This document shows positions 33,508 to 42,272 of a stretch of DNA of 64,000 nucleotides, piece after piece; positions within the stretch are counted from its first letter, which is position 1; every line of letters starts with the position of its first letter. The DNA is from Streptomyces rishiriensis. GTDB lineage: Bacteria > Actinomycetota > Actinomycetes > Streptomycetales > Streptomycetaceae. Location: NCBI RefSeq assembly GCF_003112535.1, contig NZ_BEWA01000001.1, positions 151,073-215,072 on the forward strand, read 5' to 3'. The notes under the pieces are model-generated. The model was not told the origin of the DNA and ran no database searches. It was given only the letters and a program-made list of their open reading frames with translations. The position numbers and the translations under genes were made by a program.

Positions 33508-35957
33508 GCATCACGCTGCGCACCCTGCATACCCGCTGGGTCACCTTCGTGGGCAGTTTCGTCGCCCTCTCCCTGGGCGTGGCGTTGATCGCCGTGATGG
33601 GGCTGGCCCTGGCGTCCTCGCTGGACGCTCCCGACCGGGGGCCGGAGCGGTTCGCCGCCGCGCCGGTCGTCGTCAAGGGCCAGGACACCCTTGAGGTGCT
33701 CACCTCAATCGGCGACCGCACCCAGAAGCTCGCTCAGCCGCGTGCCGTGCCCGACGACGCGGCCGCGAAGCTGCGGGATCTCGGGACCGTCGTCGAGGAC
33801 CGGTCGTTCGCCGTGCGGGCGGAGGGCGGGCCCTCCGATCTGGTGGGACACCCCTGGTCCACGGCGGCCTTCGCGCCGTACGAGCTCGACGCGGGACGCG
33901 CGCCCGAGGCCGCTGACGAGATCGTCGTCAGCGGTGACTGGGCCCGTCCGGGCGCCCGGGTGCGGACCGACGGCGGCACGGTGCGCGTCGTCGGCGCCGT
34001 GGGCGGGCTCGGCTTCGAGAACGCCGTGTTCTACACCGACGCCCACGCTGCCGAACTGGCGCCGCGCAGTTTCCAGCTCGTGGTCGACGCGGATGCGGCG
34101 GCCGTGCGCGAGGCGGTGCGCGGCAGCGAGGGCGTTCAGGTCCTCACCGGGGACGCGCGCCGGTACGCCGACGCCGACCCCGACCGGGACAGCGAGGCCC
34201 TTACCGCGATGAACGCCATGTTCGGCACGGCCGGCGGCGTCACCGGGTTCGTGTCGGTGTTCGTGGTGGCCTCGGCCTTCGCGTTCGCGGTGGCCCAGCG
34301 GCGCCGCGAGTTCGGGCTGCTGCGCACCGCCGGGGCGACCCCGGGGCAGATCCGCCGCATGGTCGTCTCCGAGGCGCTCGTGGTCGGTGTACTGGCCTCG
34401 GCCGCCGGCTGTGTGCTCGGTTCCTACGGGGCTCCGAAGCTCGCCGAGTGGGCGGTCGACGAGAGCCTTGCGCCCCGCTGGTTCACCATCGGGGACCACA
34501 CCTGGCCCTATCACATGGCGTTCTGCACGGGCCTGTTCGTGGCCCTGTGCGGGGTGCTGGCCGCGTCCTGGCGGGCCGGGCGCACCGGTCCCACCGAGGC
34601 ACTGCGTGAGGCGTCCGTTGACACTCGACCGATGACCTGGGGCCGCTGGCTGTTCGGTGCGGCCCTGCTGATCACCGCCGCGGTGACGCTGGCCCTGGCC
34701 CTGGTGACGGACCAGGGCGACCTGCTGCAGCGCAAGACCTATGTGAGCCGACCGATGCTGCTGATCACCGCGGTCGCGCTGCTCGCGCCGGTGCTGGTGC
34801 GGCCACTGGCCCGGCTGATCGCCTGGCTGCCGGCCCAACTGCCGGGCGCCGGCGGGATGCTGGTGCGGGAGAACGCCGCCGCCGGGGTGCGCCGCACCGC
34901 CGCCGTCGCGGCGCCCGTGCTGGTCACGGTGGCGCTGGCGGGCTCGCTGCTCGGTGCCACCGCCACCCTCAACGAGGCGAAGGCCACCGAGGTGCGCGAG
35001 CAGACGACCGCCGACTTCGTGGTCACCGAGGCGGGCGGCACCGGCTTCGACGAGGCGACGCTGCAGCGGCTTCGGGCCGTGTCCCGTGCCGAGGTCTCGG
35101 CGAGCTCGTCGAGCGCCGTGTACGTGCTGGAGGACGGTGTGGCGCTCATCAGGTCCGATGCCAGGGCCGTCGAGCCGGAAGGGCTCGCGGCAACGGCCCG
35201 TCTCCCGCTCGCCGCGGGGAAGGCGAGCGACCTGGACGACGACTCGATCATCGTCAACGGGGAGTGGAGGAAGCACACCGTGGGCGAGCGGGTGGAAGTG
35301 TGGCTCGGTGACGGCACGCGGAAGTCCCTGAAGGTCGCCGCGGTCATGACCATCGGCACCGGCAACAACGGCGTCTACGTCACCCCGCGCAACGCCCCCG
35401 CGGCACCCGTCGACCGGGTCGACGTACGCCTCACGGACGGTGCCGACGCGGGCACCGTGGCCGCCGGTCTGCGCCAGGCGGTGCGGGCGTCGGGCGGGCA
35501 GGTCCTGACCAGGGACGCCTGGGTGCGGGCGACGTACCCCGAGACCAACAGGACGACCCGGATGGGGTTCCTCCTGGTCCTCGGGATCGCTCTCCTCTAC
35601 ACCGGCATCTCGCTGGTCAACACGATGGTCATGGCGACTTCCGACCGGGTCCGCGAGCTGGCTGTGCTGCGGCTGGTCGGCGCCACCAGGTGGCAGGTGC
35701 TGCGGCTGGTGGGAGCCGAGGCGCTGATGGTGGTCATGGTCGGCGGACTGCTGGGAGCACTGGTCGCCGGCCTCAACCTGTTGGGTATGTGGAGCGCGCT
35801 GGGCCTGCTCTCGGTGTGGACGCCCATCGAGGTCCCGTGGGCGACGCTCGCGGCGGCCCTGAGCGCCTGCGCGGTGCTCGCCGTGATCTCGGCGGTCGCT
35901 CCGGCCGGCCTCTCTCTGCGCCGCAGGGCGGTGGAGCTGGCGGGCGTACGCGAGTGA
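33501..35957 (+). CDS. FtsX-like ABC transporter permease
   Basis: The 818-residue protein has two FtsX-type membrane modules. An N-terminal helix (VTFVGSFVALSLGVALIAVM) is followed by a large extracytoplasmic domain, then helices near residues 250-430 (GGVTGFVSVFVVASAFAFAV, RRREFGLLRTAGATPGQIRR), then the same pattern at the C-terminus (LLVLGIALLYTGISLVNTMV, RVRELAVLRLVGATRWQVLR). It starts with GTG overlapping the ATPase stop by 7 bp. Such permeases pair with divergent two-component systems in peptide-antibiotic sensing and resistance. Its own reading frame is undamaged. Confidence 0.9.
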   Translation: MLSITLRTLHTRWVTFVGSFVALSLGVALIAVMGLALASSLDAPDRGPERFAAAPVVVKGQDTLEVLTSIGDRTQKLAQPRAVPDDAAAKLRDLGTVVEDRSFAVRAEGGPSDLVGHPWSTAAFAPYELDAGRAPEAADEIVVSGDWARPGARVRTDGGTVRVVGAVGGLGFENAVFYTDAHAAELAPRSFQLVVDADAAAVREAVRGSEGVQVLTGDARRYADADPDRDSEALTAMNAMFGTAGGVTGFVSVFVVASAFAFAVAQRRREFGLLRTAGATPGQIRRMVVSEALVVGVLASAAGCVLGSYGAPKLAEWAVDESLAPRWFTIGDHTWPYHMAFCTGLFVALCGVLAASWRAGRTGPTEALREASVDTRPMTWGRWLFGAALLITAAVTLALALVTDQGDLLQRKTYVSRPMLLITAVALLAPVLVRPLARLIAWLPAQLPGAGGMLVRENAAAGVRRTAAVAAPVLVTVALAGSLLGATATLNEAKATEVREQTTADFVVTEAGGTGFDEATLQRLRAVSRAEVSASSSSAVYVLEDGVALIRSDARAVEPEGLAATARLPLAAGKASDLDDDSIIVNGEWRKHTVGERVEVWLGDGTRKSLKVAAVMTIGTGNNGVYVTPRNAPAAPVDRVDVRLTDGADAGTVAAGLRQAVRASGGQVLTRDAWVRATYPETNRTTRMGFLLVLGIALLYTGISLVNTMVMATSDRVRELAVLRLVGATRWQVLRLVGAEALMVVMVGGLLGALVAGLNLLGMWSALGLLSVWTPIEVPWATLAAALSACAVLAVISAVAPAGLSLRRRAVELAGVRE

Positions 35958-36106
35958 CCTCTGACCGGCGCTGGCCTGCGGATGCCGCGGTGCCCCAACA
36001 ACCGGGCTCCGCCCCCACCAGCAAGCGTCGCTGCTGAGGCGTGTGGGGAACGGCGAACGTGATCGGCCCTGCTTCGGAGTGGCGGGTTTCCGTTCAACGA
36101 GCGACG

Positions 36107-36288
36107 TCAATGCTGGGCTGGCAGGGAGCAGACAGTGGCCGTGGGACTATCGGAGGTGGACCGCAGATGCTCCATCTCGGCGTACTGCGCTGCAAGTCGG
36201 CTGATCGCTCGCTGTTCGAACTCGGTGAGTTGGTTGATCACGGACTCCTGACGGGTGAGACGCGCCCTCAGTTCCTCGACCTCGTGCG
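36107..36288 (-). pseudogene. C-terminal coiled-coil fragment, DUF6262/TnpC-like
   Basis: The reverse frame gives VEELRARLTRQESVINQLTE, FEQRAISRLAAQYAEMEHLR and a stop at 36107. This matches the tail of DUF6262 proteins, the small coiled-coil partners (TnpC-like) of paired tyrosine recombinases. The N-terminal part is missing at the junction with the TPR relic. The Tn554-like pair at 19-23 kb lacks such a partner. Confidence 0.45.
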
Positions 36289-36289
36289 G

Positions 36290-36542
36290 TCATGTCCAGC
36301 GTGCGATCACCGAGTTCGCCGTGCTGATCGACAACTACGGGAAATACCTTCACCCCGACCATCCCAAGGCCCTGGCCGCACGCCGCGACCTCGTCGACTG
36401 GCTCATCAGGGCCCGCGAGCTGCCCGTCGCCCATCAGGTACTGCGCAGCCTGCTCGCCGACCAGGTCCGGGCCCTCGGCCCCGACCACCCGGCCACCGCC
36501 CACACCAGGCAGATCGTAGAACTGTTCGAGAAGAGGCCGTGA
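36290..36542 (+). pseudogene. TPR-repeat C-terminal fragment
   Basis: The frame gives RAITEFAVLIDNYGKYLHPD, HPKALAARRDLVDWLIRARE and LGPDHPATAHTRQIVELFEK before TGA. The spacing of LGPDHPATAHTR-type motifs is that of tetratricopeptide repeats at the end of actinomycete Ser/Thr kinases or NB-ARC-type proteins. The upstream portion is missing. Confidence 0.65.
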
Positions 36543-36633
36543 ACTGTCCGGTCCTCACGAGGCGGTATGACGGCTGCGCGCGGCTGACGCTCCAGCCCGG
36601 AGGCCCCATGGGCGCCGGCCTGCAGGCCGGCCG

Positions 36634-36905
36634 GCGCTGCCCCCACGGGCGCGGGGAGCAGTTGCTGCTTCTCGGGGGCGGTCTCGGTGTGGCGGGGCCA
36701 TCCCCTGGGCGCGGGGATGACCCCAGGGCCATCCAGCTGACCCGCACCGCCGCTACCTGCTCCCCGTCCACGCGGGGATGCTCCCCCGGGCCCGCCGTCA
36801 CTGACGGACGAGCTCGTCCACTCCCGTCCGCGCGGGACGGTCCCATGAGCGTCGATGTGCGCACGAACCTTTAGGCCTGCTCCCCGCACGAGCGAGGGAT
36901 GGCCC
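36634..36905. CRISPR. Degenerate type I-E-like CRISPR array, five repeats
   Basis: Five 29-30 bp repeat-like units sit at 36634-36662, 36695-36723, 36756-36784, 36815-36843 and 36876-36905, with spacers of 32, 32, 30 and 32 bp. That is the 61-bp period of type I-E arrays. The clearest unit begins CTGCTCCCCGTCCACGCGGG and ends GATGCTCCC, matching the usual Streptomyces I-E repeat form. The others keep CCCC...GCGGGGA...CCC with substitutions, and the two leftmost are the most decayed. No cas gene is in the window. It looks like an orphan, eroding array. Confidence 0.75.
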
Positions 36906-36922
36906 CTTCGCCGCACAGCGCA

Positions 36923-37080
36923 TCACCTACAATCCTCGGCGGGCTTGGTGTTCCTTGATCGACTCAGCACGTTCGACCGTCTTGCCGACGTCGTGCCGTG
37001 TGGCCCGCTGCCTGTTCTTCGACCGGGAGGCCGTCCCTGACCCGGCTTGGACGGTTTCGGTGTGGCCGACGGACGGGCCG
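36923..37080 (-). pseudogene. C-terminal piece of an IS4-like transposase, left of IS1182
   Basis: The reverse frame RPSATPKPSKPGQGRPPGRR then TGSGPHGT is the proline- and basic-rich tail seen at the end of the transposase whose main relic lies right of the IS1182 element (GFRNVRAT...). The two are separated only by that element and its GCCG duplication. Confidence 0.65.
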
Positions 37081-38740
37081 GAGGCTGTCGCACGGCTCCT
37101 GCCCGGTGAAGGTCAAGGGTGCTTCTTGGGCGTGTGATTGATGAGCTTGTTGAGGTTGTGCACTGTGCCGAGGAGCTTGATCTCGGCGTCCACCGCTTGG
37201 CGGCCGCGGTAGTTGAGGTGTCGTCCGAAGCGTTGGAAGATCTGGGCGAATCCCGGCTCGACCAGGGCACTGGGTTGACGGTACTGGGCCCGTCCTGTTG
37301 GGGTGGCGAGGCGGGCCGCCATGTCCTGCTGGCCGGCAGGGGCCTGCTGACGTTTCGCGGGAAAGCCTGCCTGGTCGGCATCGCTGGTGACCGAGACCAG
37401 TAGCGGAAGTTCGGCGAGGGCCTCGAATGAGGCGGCGGAAGCGTAGCCGCTGTCGGCGAGCCAGAGTTGGATGTCGTCGGGGAGCTGTGCGGCTTGGTGA
37501 TTGTGCTGGGTCTTCTTCACCATCGCAACGAGGGCCGTTCTGTCCGAGGGATTGTCGTGCGCTTCGATGGCCAGCAGGAATTGACGGCGGGCGCATACGA
37601 TCTGGATGTTGTATCCCTGCAGGTAGCCGCCGCGTTTGCCGGGAATCAGCCGGGAGTGGGGATCGCTCAGGCAGGCACGGGACTCCGGGGAGGGGGACGG
37701 CCGGGGTGTGCGGGCCCGCTCCAGCCAGGCCCGCATCTTCACCAGTCGCGTTCGCTGGCGAACGAGGACGGTCTTGTGCTCCGTCGAGACCGGCGGCCGT
37801 CCGTTTGCTCCACGATGTCCTGCCGCCCGGTCCTCTCGGACGCGGAGCTCGTACTTCTTCAGCATCTCCTGGTGAGCCTTGGTCTCGGCGGCCAGGCGCT
37901 TCTCCGCGCGGGCCACCATCCGCTCGGCGGCTTCGACCTTGATCCGGATCTCGGTAGGTGAAGGCATAGCCCGCTCATACAGTCTGTCCCTGGCCAGGTG
38001 GGCCCGGGTGAGCCGGCCGCACAGCCGGGACAGGCGAGGCCAGTTGTCGCACGCGTCCTCGCCATCGCCCTGTGCTGTCGAGCCATTGGCCTCGACGCTC
38101 AGCGCGTGGTCGACTACATCCTCCATCAGCGCGTGGATCTCTTTCTCGCACTGAGAGATGGTCTCCTCTAGGCGCTGGAGCCGTTGGTTGGCGTCGCGTG
38201 AGGCGTTCGCCTCCATCGGCGAGCCGTCTACGGCCACCGCTGAAAGATCGACCAGGCCGCGTCGGCCGCACAGAGACAACACCTGCACGAACAGTGAGTT
38301 CAAGGCGGCACGGTGGCGTCGTACGAACCGTGCGACGGTGGAGTGGTCCACTCGGCGGTTCGCGGTGATGATGCGGCAGCCCACGTCGTCCCAGCAAGCC
38401 GGCTCGATGCGACGGGAGGAACGTACTCCCTTGCTGTAGCAGTACAGGAGCAACGCAATCAGGCTCGTGGGAGGGTAGGCCACACCACCCTGCCCGTCGT
38501 CACGGTAGCTGTTCTCGAACCCCGATAGGTCAAGTAGCTCGACGACTTCGAGCACCTTCCAGCACAGGTGCTCGGGCGGCAGCCACTCCCGCACATCCAG
38601 CGGCATTTCAAGATCACATTCACGGTCGCACGACAAGAAGTTCCGCCCCACCAACCAAGATTTCGACGCCTCCCTGATCCTCGGAACCGAACAACGAATC
38701 GCTCTTGACCTTCACCGGGCAGGAGCCGTGCGACAGCCTC
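37081..38740 (-). mobile_element. IS1182-family insertion sequence with perfect 37-bp TIRs
   Basis: The first 37 bases (GAGGCTGTCGCACGG...AAGGTCAAG) are repeated exactly, inverted, at 38704-38740. GCCG lies directly outside both ends (37077-37080 and 38741-38744) as a 4-bp target duplication. The 1,660-bp element has one intact transposase gene. Perfect ends suggest a recent insertion, here into another transposase. Confidence 0.95.
37113..38651 (-). CDS. IS1182-family transposase
   Basis: The 512-residue protein has the N-terminal DUF772-type region (LDVREWLPPEHLCWKVLEVV, YPPTSLIALLLYCYSKGVRS, NRRVDHSTVARFVRRHR), DLSAVAVDGSPMEANASRDA with the first Asp, a long coiled-coil insert, and a C-terminal DDE part with SRLIPGKRGGYLQGYNIQIV, ADSGYASAASFEAL and the final QIFQRFGRHLNYRGRQAVDA region. 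GTG at 38651 is taken as the start. The gene is intact and fills the element between its terminal repeats. Confidence 0.9.
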   Translation of the reverse strand: MGRNFLSCDRECDLEMPLDVREWLPPEHLCWKVLEVVELLDLSGFENSYRDDGQGGVAYPPTSLIALLLYCYSKGVRSSRRIEPACWDDVGCRIITANRRVDHSTVARFVRRHRAALNSLFVQVLSLCGRRGLVDLSAVAVDGSPMEANASRDANQRLQRLEETISQCEKEIHALMEDVVDHALSVEANGSTAQGDGEDACDNWPRLSRLCGRLTRAHLARDRLYERAMPSPTEIRIKVEAAERMVARAEKRLAAETKAHQEMLKKYELRVREDRAAGHRGANGRPPVSTEHKTVLVRQRTRLVKMRAWLERARTPRPSPSPESRACLSDPHSRLIPGKRGGYLQGYNIQIVCARRQFLLAIEAHDNPSDRTALVAMVKKTQHNHQAAQLPDDIQLWLADSGYASAASFEALAELPLLVSVTSDADQAGFPAKRQQAPAGQQDMAARLATPTGRAQYRQPSALVEPGFAQIFQRFGRHLNYRGRQAVDAEIKLLGTVHNLNKLINHTPKKHP

Positions 38741-39430
38741 GCCGCCGTCGCGCGGACGTTGCGAAACCCCCGGCGGACGCGGGCGGGGGGGCGGCGGCGG
38801 CTCGCTCCCAGGGACGGCGCAGGTCCTCGGCGAGGGGGCGGGCGAGGCGGAGTTGAATGTGGGCGGCGATGATGAGCCATGTCCACGGATCGGCGCTGTC
38901 GGCGAGGCGGACCTTCAGGGCCGTCCAGCCGAGGGTCTGGTTCAGGAGCCTGAAGGTGTGCTCCAGGTCGAATCTGCGGAGGAAGGATCGCCACCAGCGG
39001 TCGACGTCCACCGGTGTGGCTGCGGTGGCGGAGCGCCACAGCCAGACCGGTTTCGGGTCGCGGTCGCCCGACAGGCGCTCGACCTTGAGACGAATCAACG
39101 TGCCGTGCAGGATGGGCAGTTCCTCTTTGGCATGGTCCAGCCAGGGGCCTCGGTGGGTGAGCCTGGGGTGCATCCGGTCCCAGGCGATCGTTCTCGGCCT
39201 TGCCGTATCGAGTGGCGTCCGTAGCTGTGGTGACGTCGGGTTCGTGAGTGCGCATCCGGGGACGGCGGCGGTGCGCACCGCGCGCATCCGGTGCGCACCA
39301 CCGCCGGGCGTTGCGGCACCAAGCAGAGGCCGAACCCCCACTGATTCCACCCCTGTCCGGGCCGGGCACACGCCCCAGCTCGGACACGGCGAAAACTCCG
39401 ATGGGAACGCGACCCCTTGTCAGGGTCATG
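38741..39430 (-). pseudogene. IS4-like transposase (NF041680 type), truncated and frameshifted
   Basis: Reverse frames carry RMRTHEPDVTTATDATRYGK, WDRMHPRLTHRGPWLDHAKE, ELPILHGTLIRLKVERLSGD, PVWLWRSATAATPVDVDRWW, FLRRFDLEHTFRLLNQTLGW, LIIAAHIQLRLARPLAEDLR and RVRRGFRNVRATAA. This is the C-terminal two-thirds of a Streptomyces transposase group, with the FDLEHTFR catalytic Glu. At least two frameshifts are present, the N-terminal third is gone, and an IS1182 element cuts the tail. Confidence 0.75.
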
Positions 39431-39458
39431 GCCCTCTTCTACAGTCCCGGATACGGAG

Positions 39459-39480
39459 ACTGTGGGAGCGCTCCCACAGT
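39459..39480. promoter_or_regulatory. CebR-type operator upstream of the cellulose genes
   Basis: The centre TGGGAGCGCTCCCA (39463-39476) is the 14-bp CebR box known from Streptomyces cellulase and cellobiose genes. The perfect symmetry extends to 22 bp (ACTG... to ...CAGT). It lies 80 bp before the expansin-like start, so this gene, and possibly those behind it, should be repressed until cellobiose or cellotriose is present. Confidence 0.85.
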
Positions 39481-39559
39481 GGGGTGCTCCAGCGCTCACT
39501 CCGAGAGGAGTCCCACACGAACGTCACGGTGCCCCGTCACGAAGAAGGCGGATCCCCCC

Positions 39560-40870
39560 ATGCAGCTTCTTTCGATCCACCGCTCGCCCGCCCGAAAGCG
39601 CATTGCTGTGTCGCTGGCAGCGCTTTGCTGTGCCGCGTTACCCGTCGTGGCCGCGGCCGGCCAGCCGCCCGTGGCGAGCGTCGCCGCCACCGAGGTCTTG
39701 GGCAACGCGACCCATTTCGACGGGCTCGGCAGCCCCTACGGCGGCTGCGGTCTGCCGCAGCGCGAACTGGACAGCCAGGACTTCGTGGCGCTCAACGTGT
39801 TCAACACGCCCGGCGACTACTCGGGCTCCTACCCGCGCCCGGTGCCGGACTCGAAGGCATCGATCAAGGGTGTCTTCGACAACGGCCGCAACTGCGGCCG
39901 CTGGGTCAAGGTCACCATCGGGGACTACTGCACCGGCACCAACGACGGCGCCCCTGGCCAGCCCTTCTGCCGCAACGGCTCCTGGGTGGCCGACAAGTAC
40001 AACGGGGCCACCCTGACCATGCTCGTCGCGGACAGCTGTGCCGATTCCAACGCCTGGTGCCGGGACGACCCGAACCACCTCGACCTGGCGACCGATTCCC
40101 TCAACCGCTTCCGGATCGGCGGCACCCCCGTGGGGGCGATGTACCCGGACCGCTGGAACAACCGTCATGTCTCCTGGAGCTTCGTCCCGGCCCCGGACTA
40201 CAGCGGCGACATCCGTATCGGCTTTCTCAGGGGAGCCCAGCGGTACTGGCCCGCCATCGCCGTCTCCCATTTGCCCAACGGCGTCCACGGCATCCAGTAC
40301 CTGGCGAACGGCACCTGGACCGACGCCACCATGAACAGCGACATGGGGCAGTCCTATGTCATCGGCGCGACGGCCTCCGGCGGAAGCGACTTCACCATAC
40401 GGATCCGCGACGCCGCCGACGCCTGGCTGGGCGGCGGCCGTACGTACTCCTTCTCGCTGCCGTCGGGCTGCGCGGGAGGCTGCTCGCAGGACTACACCGC
40501 CGTCCCCCACACCACTGACACCTCTGGAGGGACACCGCCTCCCACTCCCCCGCCGAGCCCCTCCGGCGACACCGCCTGCACGGCGCAGTGGAAGCTGACC
40601 GGCTCATGGCAGGGCGGGTACCAGGCCGACGTCACGGTCACCAACACCGGGTCCCGGCCGGTCGCCGGCTGGTCGGTGCACCACACCCTGCCGGGCGGTG
40701 TGACCGTGGCGAACCGCTGGAACGCGGTGGTGGATCCATCCCGCCCCGCCACCACCGTGCACAACGCCTCCTACAACGGCTCCCTGGCGCCGGGCGCGTC
40801 GACGACCTGGGGAATGACGCTCAACGGCGACGACCGAGACCTCGGCACGCTCTCCTGCACCGCGTCCTGA
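39560..40870 (+). CDS. Secreted expansin-like protein with CBM2
   Basis: The 436-residue protein has a signal peptide (RKRIAVSLAALCCAALPVVA). An expansin-like double-psi barrel follows at about residues 40-260: THFDGLGSPYGGCGLPQREL, FNTPGDYSGSYPRPVPDSKA, GRWVKVTIGDYCTGTNDG, VADSCADSNAWCRDDPNHLD. Then come a Pro/Thr linker (GGTPPPTPPPSPSG) and a C-terminal CBM2 (CTAQWKLTGSWQGGYQADVT, ASTTWGMTLNGDD). Expansin-like proteins loosen cellulose without hydrolysis. Start 39560 is favoured because the signal peptide begins there. First gene after the CebR box. Confidence 0.85.
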   Translation: MQLLSIHRSPARKRIAVSLAALCCAALPVVAAAGQPPVASVAATEVLGNATHFDGLGSPYGGCGLPQRELDSQDFVALNVFNTPGDYSGSYPRPVPDSKASIKGVFDNGRNCGRWVKVTIGDYCTGTNDGAPGQPFCRNGSWVADKYNGATLTMLVADSCADSNAWCRDDPNHLDLATDSLNRFRIGGTPVGAMYPDRWNNRHVSWSFVPAPDYSGDIRIGFLRGAQRYWPAIAVSHLPNGVHGIQYLANGTWTDATMNSDMGQSYVIGATASGGSDFTIRIRDAADAWLGGGRTYSFSLPSGCAGGCSQDYTAVPHTTDTSGGTPPPTPPPSPSGDTACTAQWKLTGSWQGGYQADVTVTNTGSRPVAGWSVHHTLPGGVTVANRWNAVVDPSRPATTVHNASYNGSLAPGASTTWGMTLNGDDRDLGTLSCTAS

Positions 40871-40890
40871 CTCCCGTCGAGAGAGTGGTC

Positions 40891-42081
40891 ATGGCTATGA
40901 CTTCATTACGCGTGCGCCGCCACCGGCTCCCTCTGTGGGCATTGGTTCTGACCGTGGTGGCGGTTGCCCTTCCCGCCATCGCGACGTCGCGCGCACAGGG
41001 CGCGGCGACGGGCTGCACGGTCACGTACACCACCAACGAGTGGTCCGGCGGCTTCACCGCCCAGATCCGCGTCACGAATCTCGGCGCCGCCCTGAACGGC
41101 TGGCGGCTGGAGTGGGCCTACAGCGGCGACCAGCAGGTCACGTCCGCCTGGAACGCGCAGGTCACCCAGTCGGGCAGCGCGGTGACCGCCGTGAACGCCG
41201 CGCACAATGCCGTGCTCGCGGCCGGCGGGTCCGTGGACTTCGGCCTCCAGGGCACCTGGGGCACCGCCGACCCCGCCCCCACCGCCTTTGCCCTCAACGG
41301 CGCTCCGTGCGGCGGAACCGCGACTCCCACGCCGACGCCGACGGCGACTCCCACGCCGACGCCGACGCCGACGTCCACGGCGCCGGCCGACTGCGCCGGG
41401 GCCGGCGTGACGATCTGCTCCGACTTCGAGGACCAAGCCGGCACCGTGCCCTCGGGCGCCTGGCAGACCACGGCACCCGACTGCCAGGGAACGGGGAAGG
41501 TCAGCGTCGACACGTCCGTCGCCTACAGCGGCACCAGGTCGCTGCGCGTCGACGGCGGCGCCGGCTACTGCAACCACGTCTTCGCAGCCTCCACCCGCGA
41601 TCTGTCCTCCGTCGGGCCCGTGGTGTACGTGCGGATGCGGGTTCGGCACACCACCGCCCTGCCCATCAACCACGTCACCTTCGTGTCCATGCCGGACGCC
41701 TCACAGGGCAGCAAGGCGCTGCGCGTCGGCGGGCAGAACGGCGCGCTGCAGTGGAACCGCGAGAGCGACGACGCGACGCTGCCGGAACAGAGCCCGGCGG
41801 GTGTCGGGCTCAGCACCCCGCTGGCGACCGGCCGGTGGCTGTGCCTGCGGTACCAGATCGACACCACCGCCCAGTCCATGCGCACCTGGGTCGACGACCA
41901 GGAGATCGCCGGGCTGCGCGTGGATGGGGTGCCGACCCAGAACGTCGACGGGCAGTGGCTCGCCCGCAGGACCCCTCCCCGCCCCACCGGCCTGCGGCTG
42001 GGCTGGGAGAGCTACGGCACCGGGGATGACACTCTCTGGTTCGACGACGTGGCCCTGGGCTCCTCACCGATCGGCTGCTGA
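40891..42081 (+). CDS. Secreted CBM2 protein with Cip1-like domain
   Basis: The 396-residue protein has a signal peptide (LWALVLTVVAVALPAIATSR), an N-terminal CBM2 (GCTVTYTTNEWSGGFTAQIR ... GSVDFGLQGTWG), a TPTPTP linker and a C-terminal domain with CSDFEDQAGTVPSGAWQTTA, TSVAYSGTRSLRVDGGAGYC, VRMRVRHTTALPINHVTFVS and LRLGWESYGTGDDTLWFDDV. That domain is like the Cip1 family, lyase-like beta-jelly-roll proteins co-expressed with cellulases. It follows the expansin gene after 20 bp, probably in the same operon. Confidence 0.8.
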   Translation: MAMTSLRVRRHRLPLWALVLTVVAVALPAIATSRAQGAATGCTVTYTTNEWSGGFTAQIRVTNLGAALNGWRLEWAYSGDQQVTSAWNAQVTQSGSAVTAVNAAHNAVLAAGGSVDFGLQGTWGTADPAPTAFALNGAPCGGTATPTPTPTATPTPTPTPTSTAPADCAGAGVTICSDFEDQAGTVPSGAWQTTAPDCQGTGKVSVDTSVAYSGTRSLRVDGGAGYCNHVFAASTRDLSSVGPVVYVRMRVRHTTALPINHVTFVSMPDASQGSKALRVGGQNGALQWNRESDDATLPEQSPAGVGLSTPLATGRWLCLRYQIDTTAQSMRTWVDDQEIAGLRVDGVPTQNVDGQWLARRTPPRPTGLRLGWESYGTGDDTLWFDDVALGSSPIGC

Positions 42082-42272
42082 CGGCCGCATGGAATGTGCC
42101 GGGACGACAGGATCTGAACGCGCGACAGTCGTCGATTCCTTGATCCGTACGGCGCGTAGCACCCGCCTGGTGGACCGGTCAGCTGCAGGCCCTCGGCCTG
42201 GGCCCTGGCTCACCCGTCCGTCGATCAGATGGGTATCGAGCTCATCGATCCCTTACGCAACAAGGAGATCAG

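Noticed and set aside
33705..36110. 801-residue open frame on the minus strand over the FtsX-like permease
   Set aside because: It is antisense to a well-supported permease, is rich in His/Arg/Gln/Gly and has no domain; it is an effect of GC-biased third positions.
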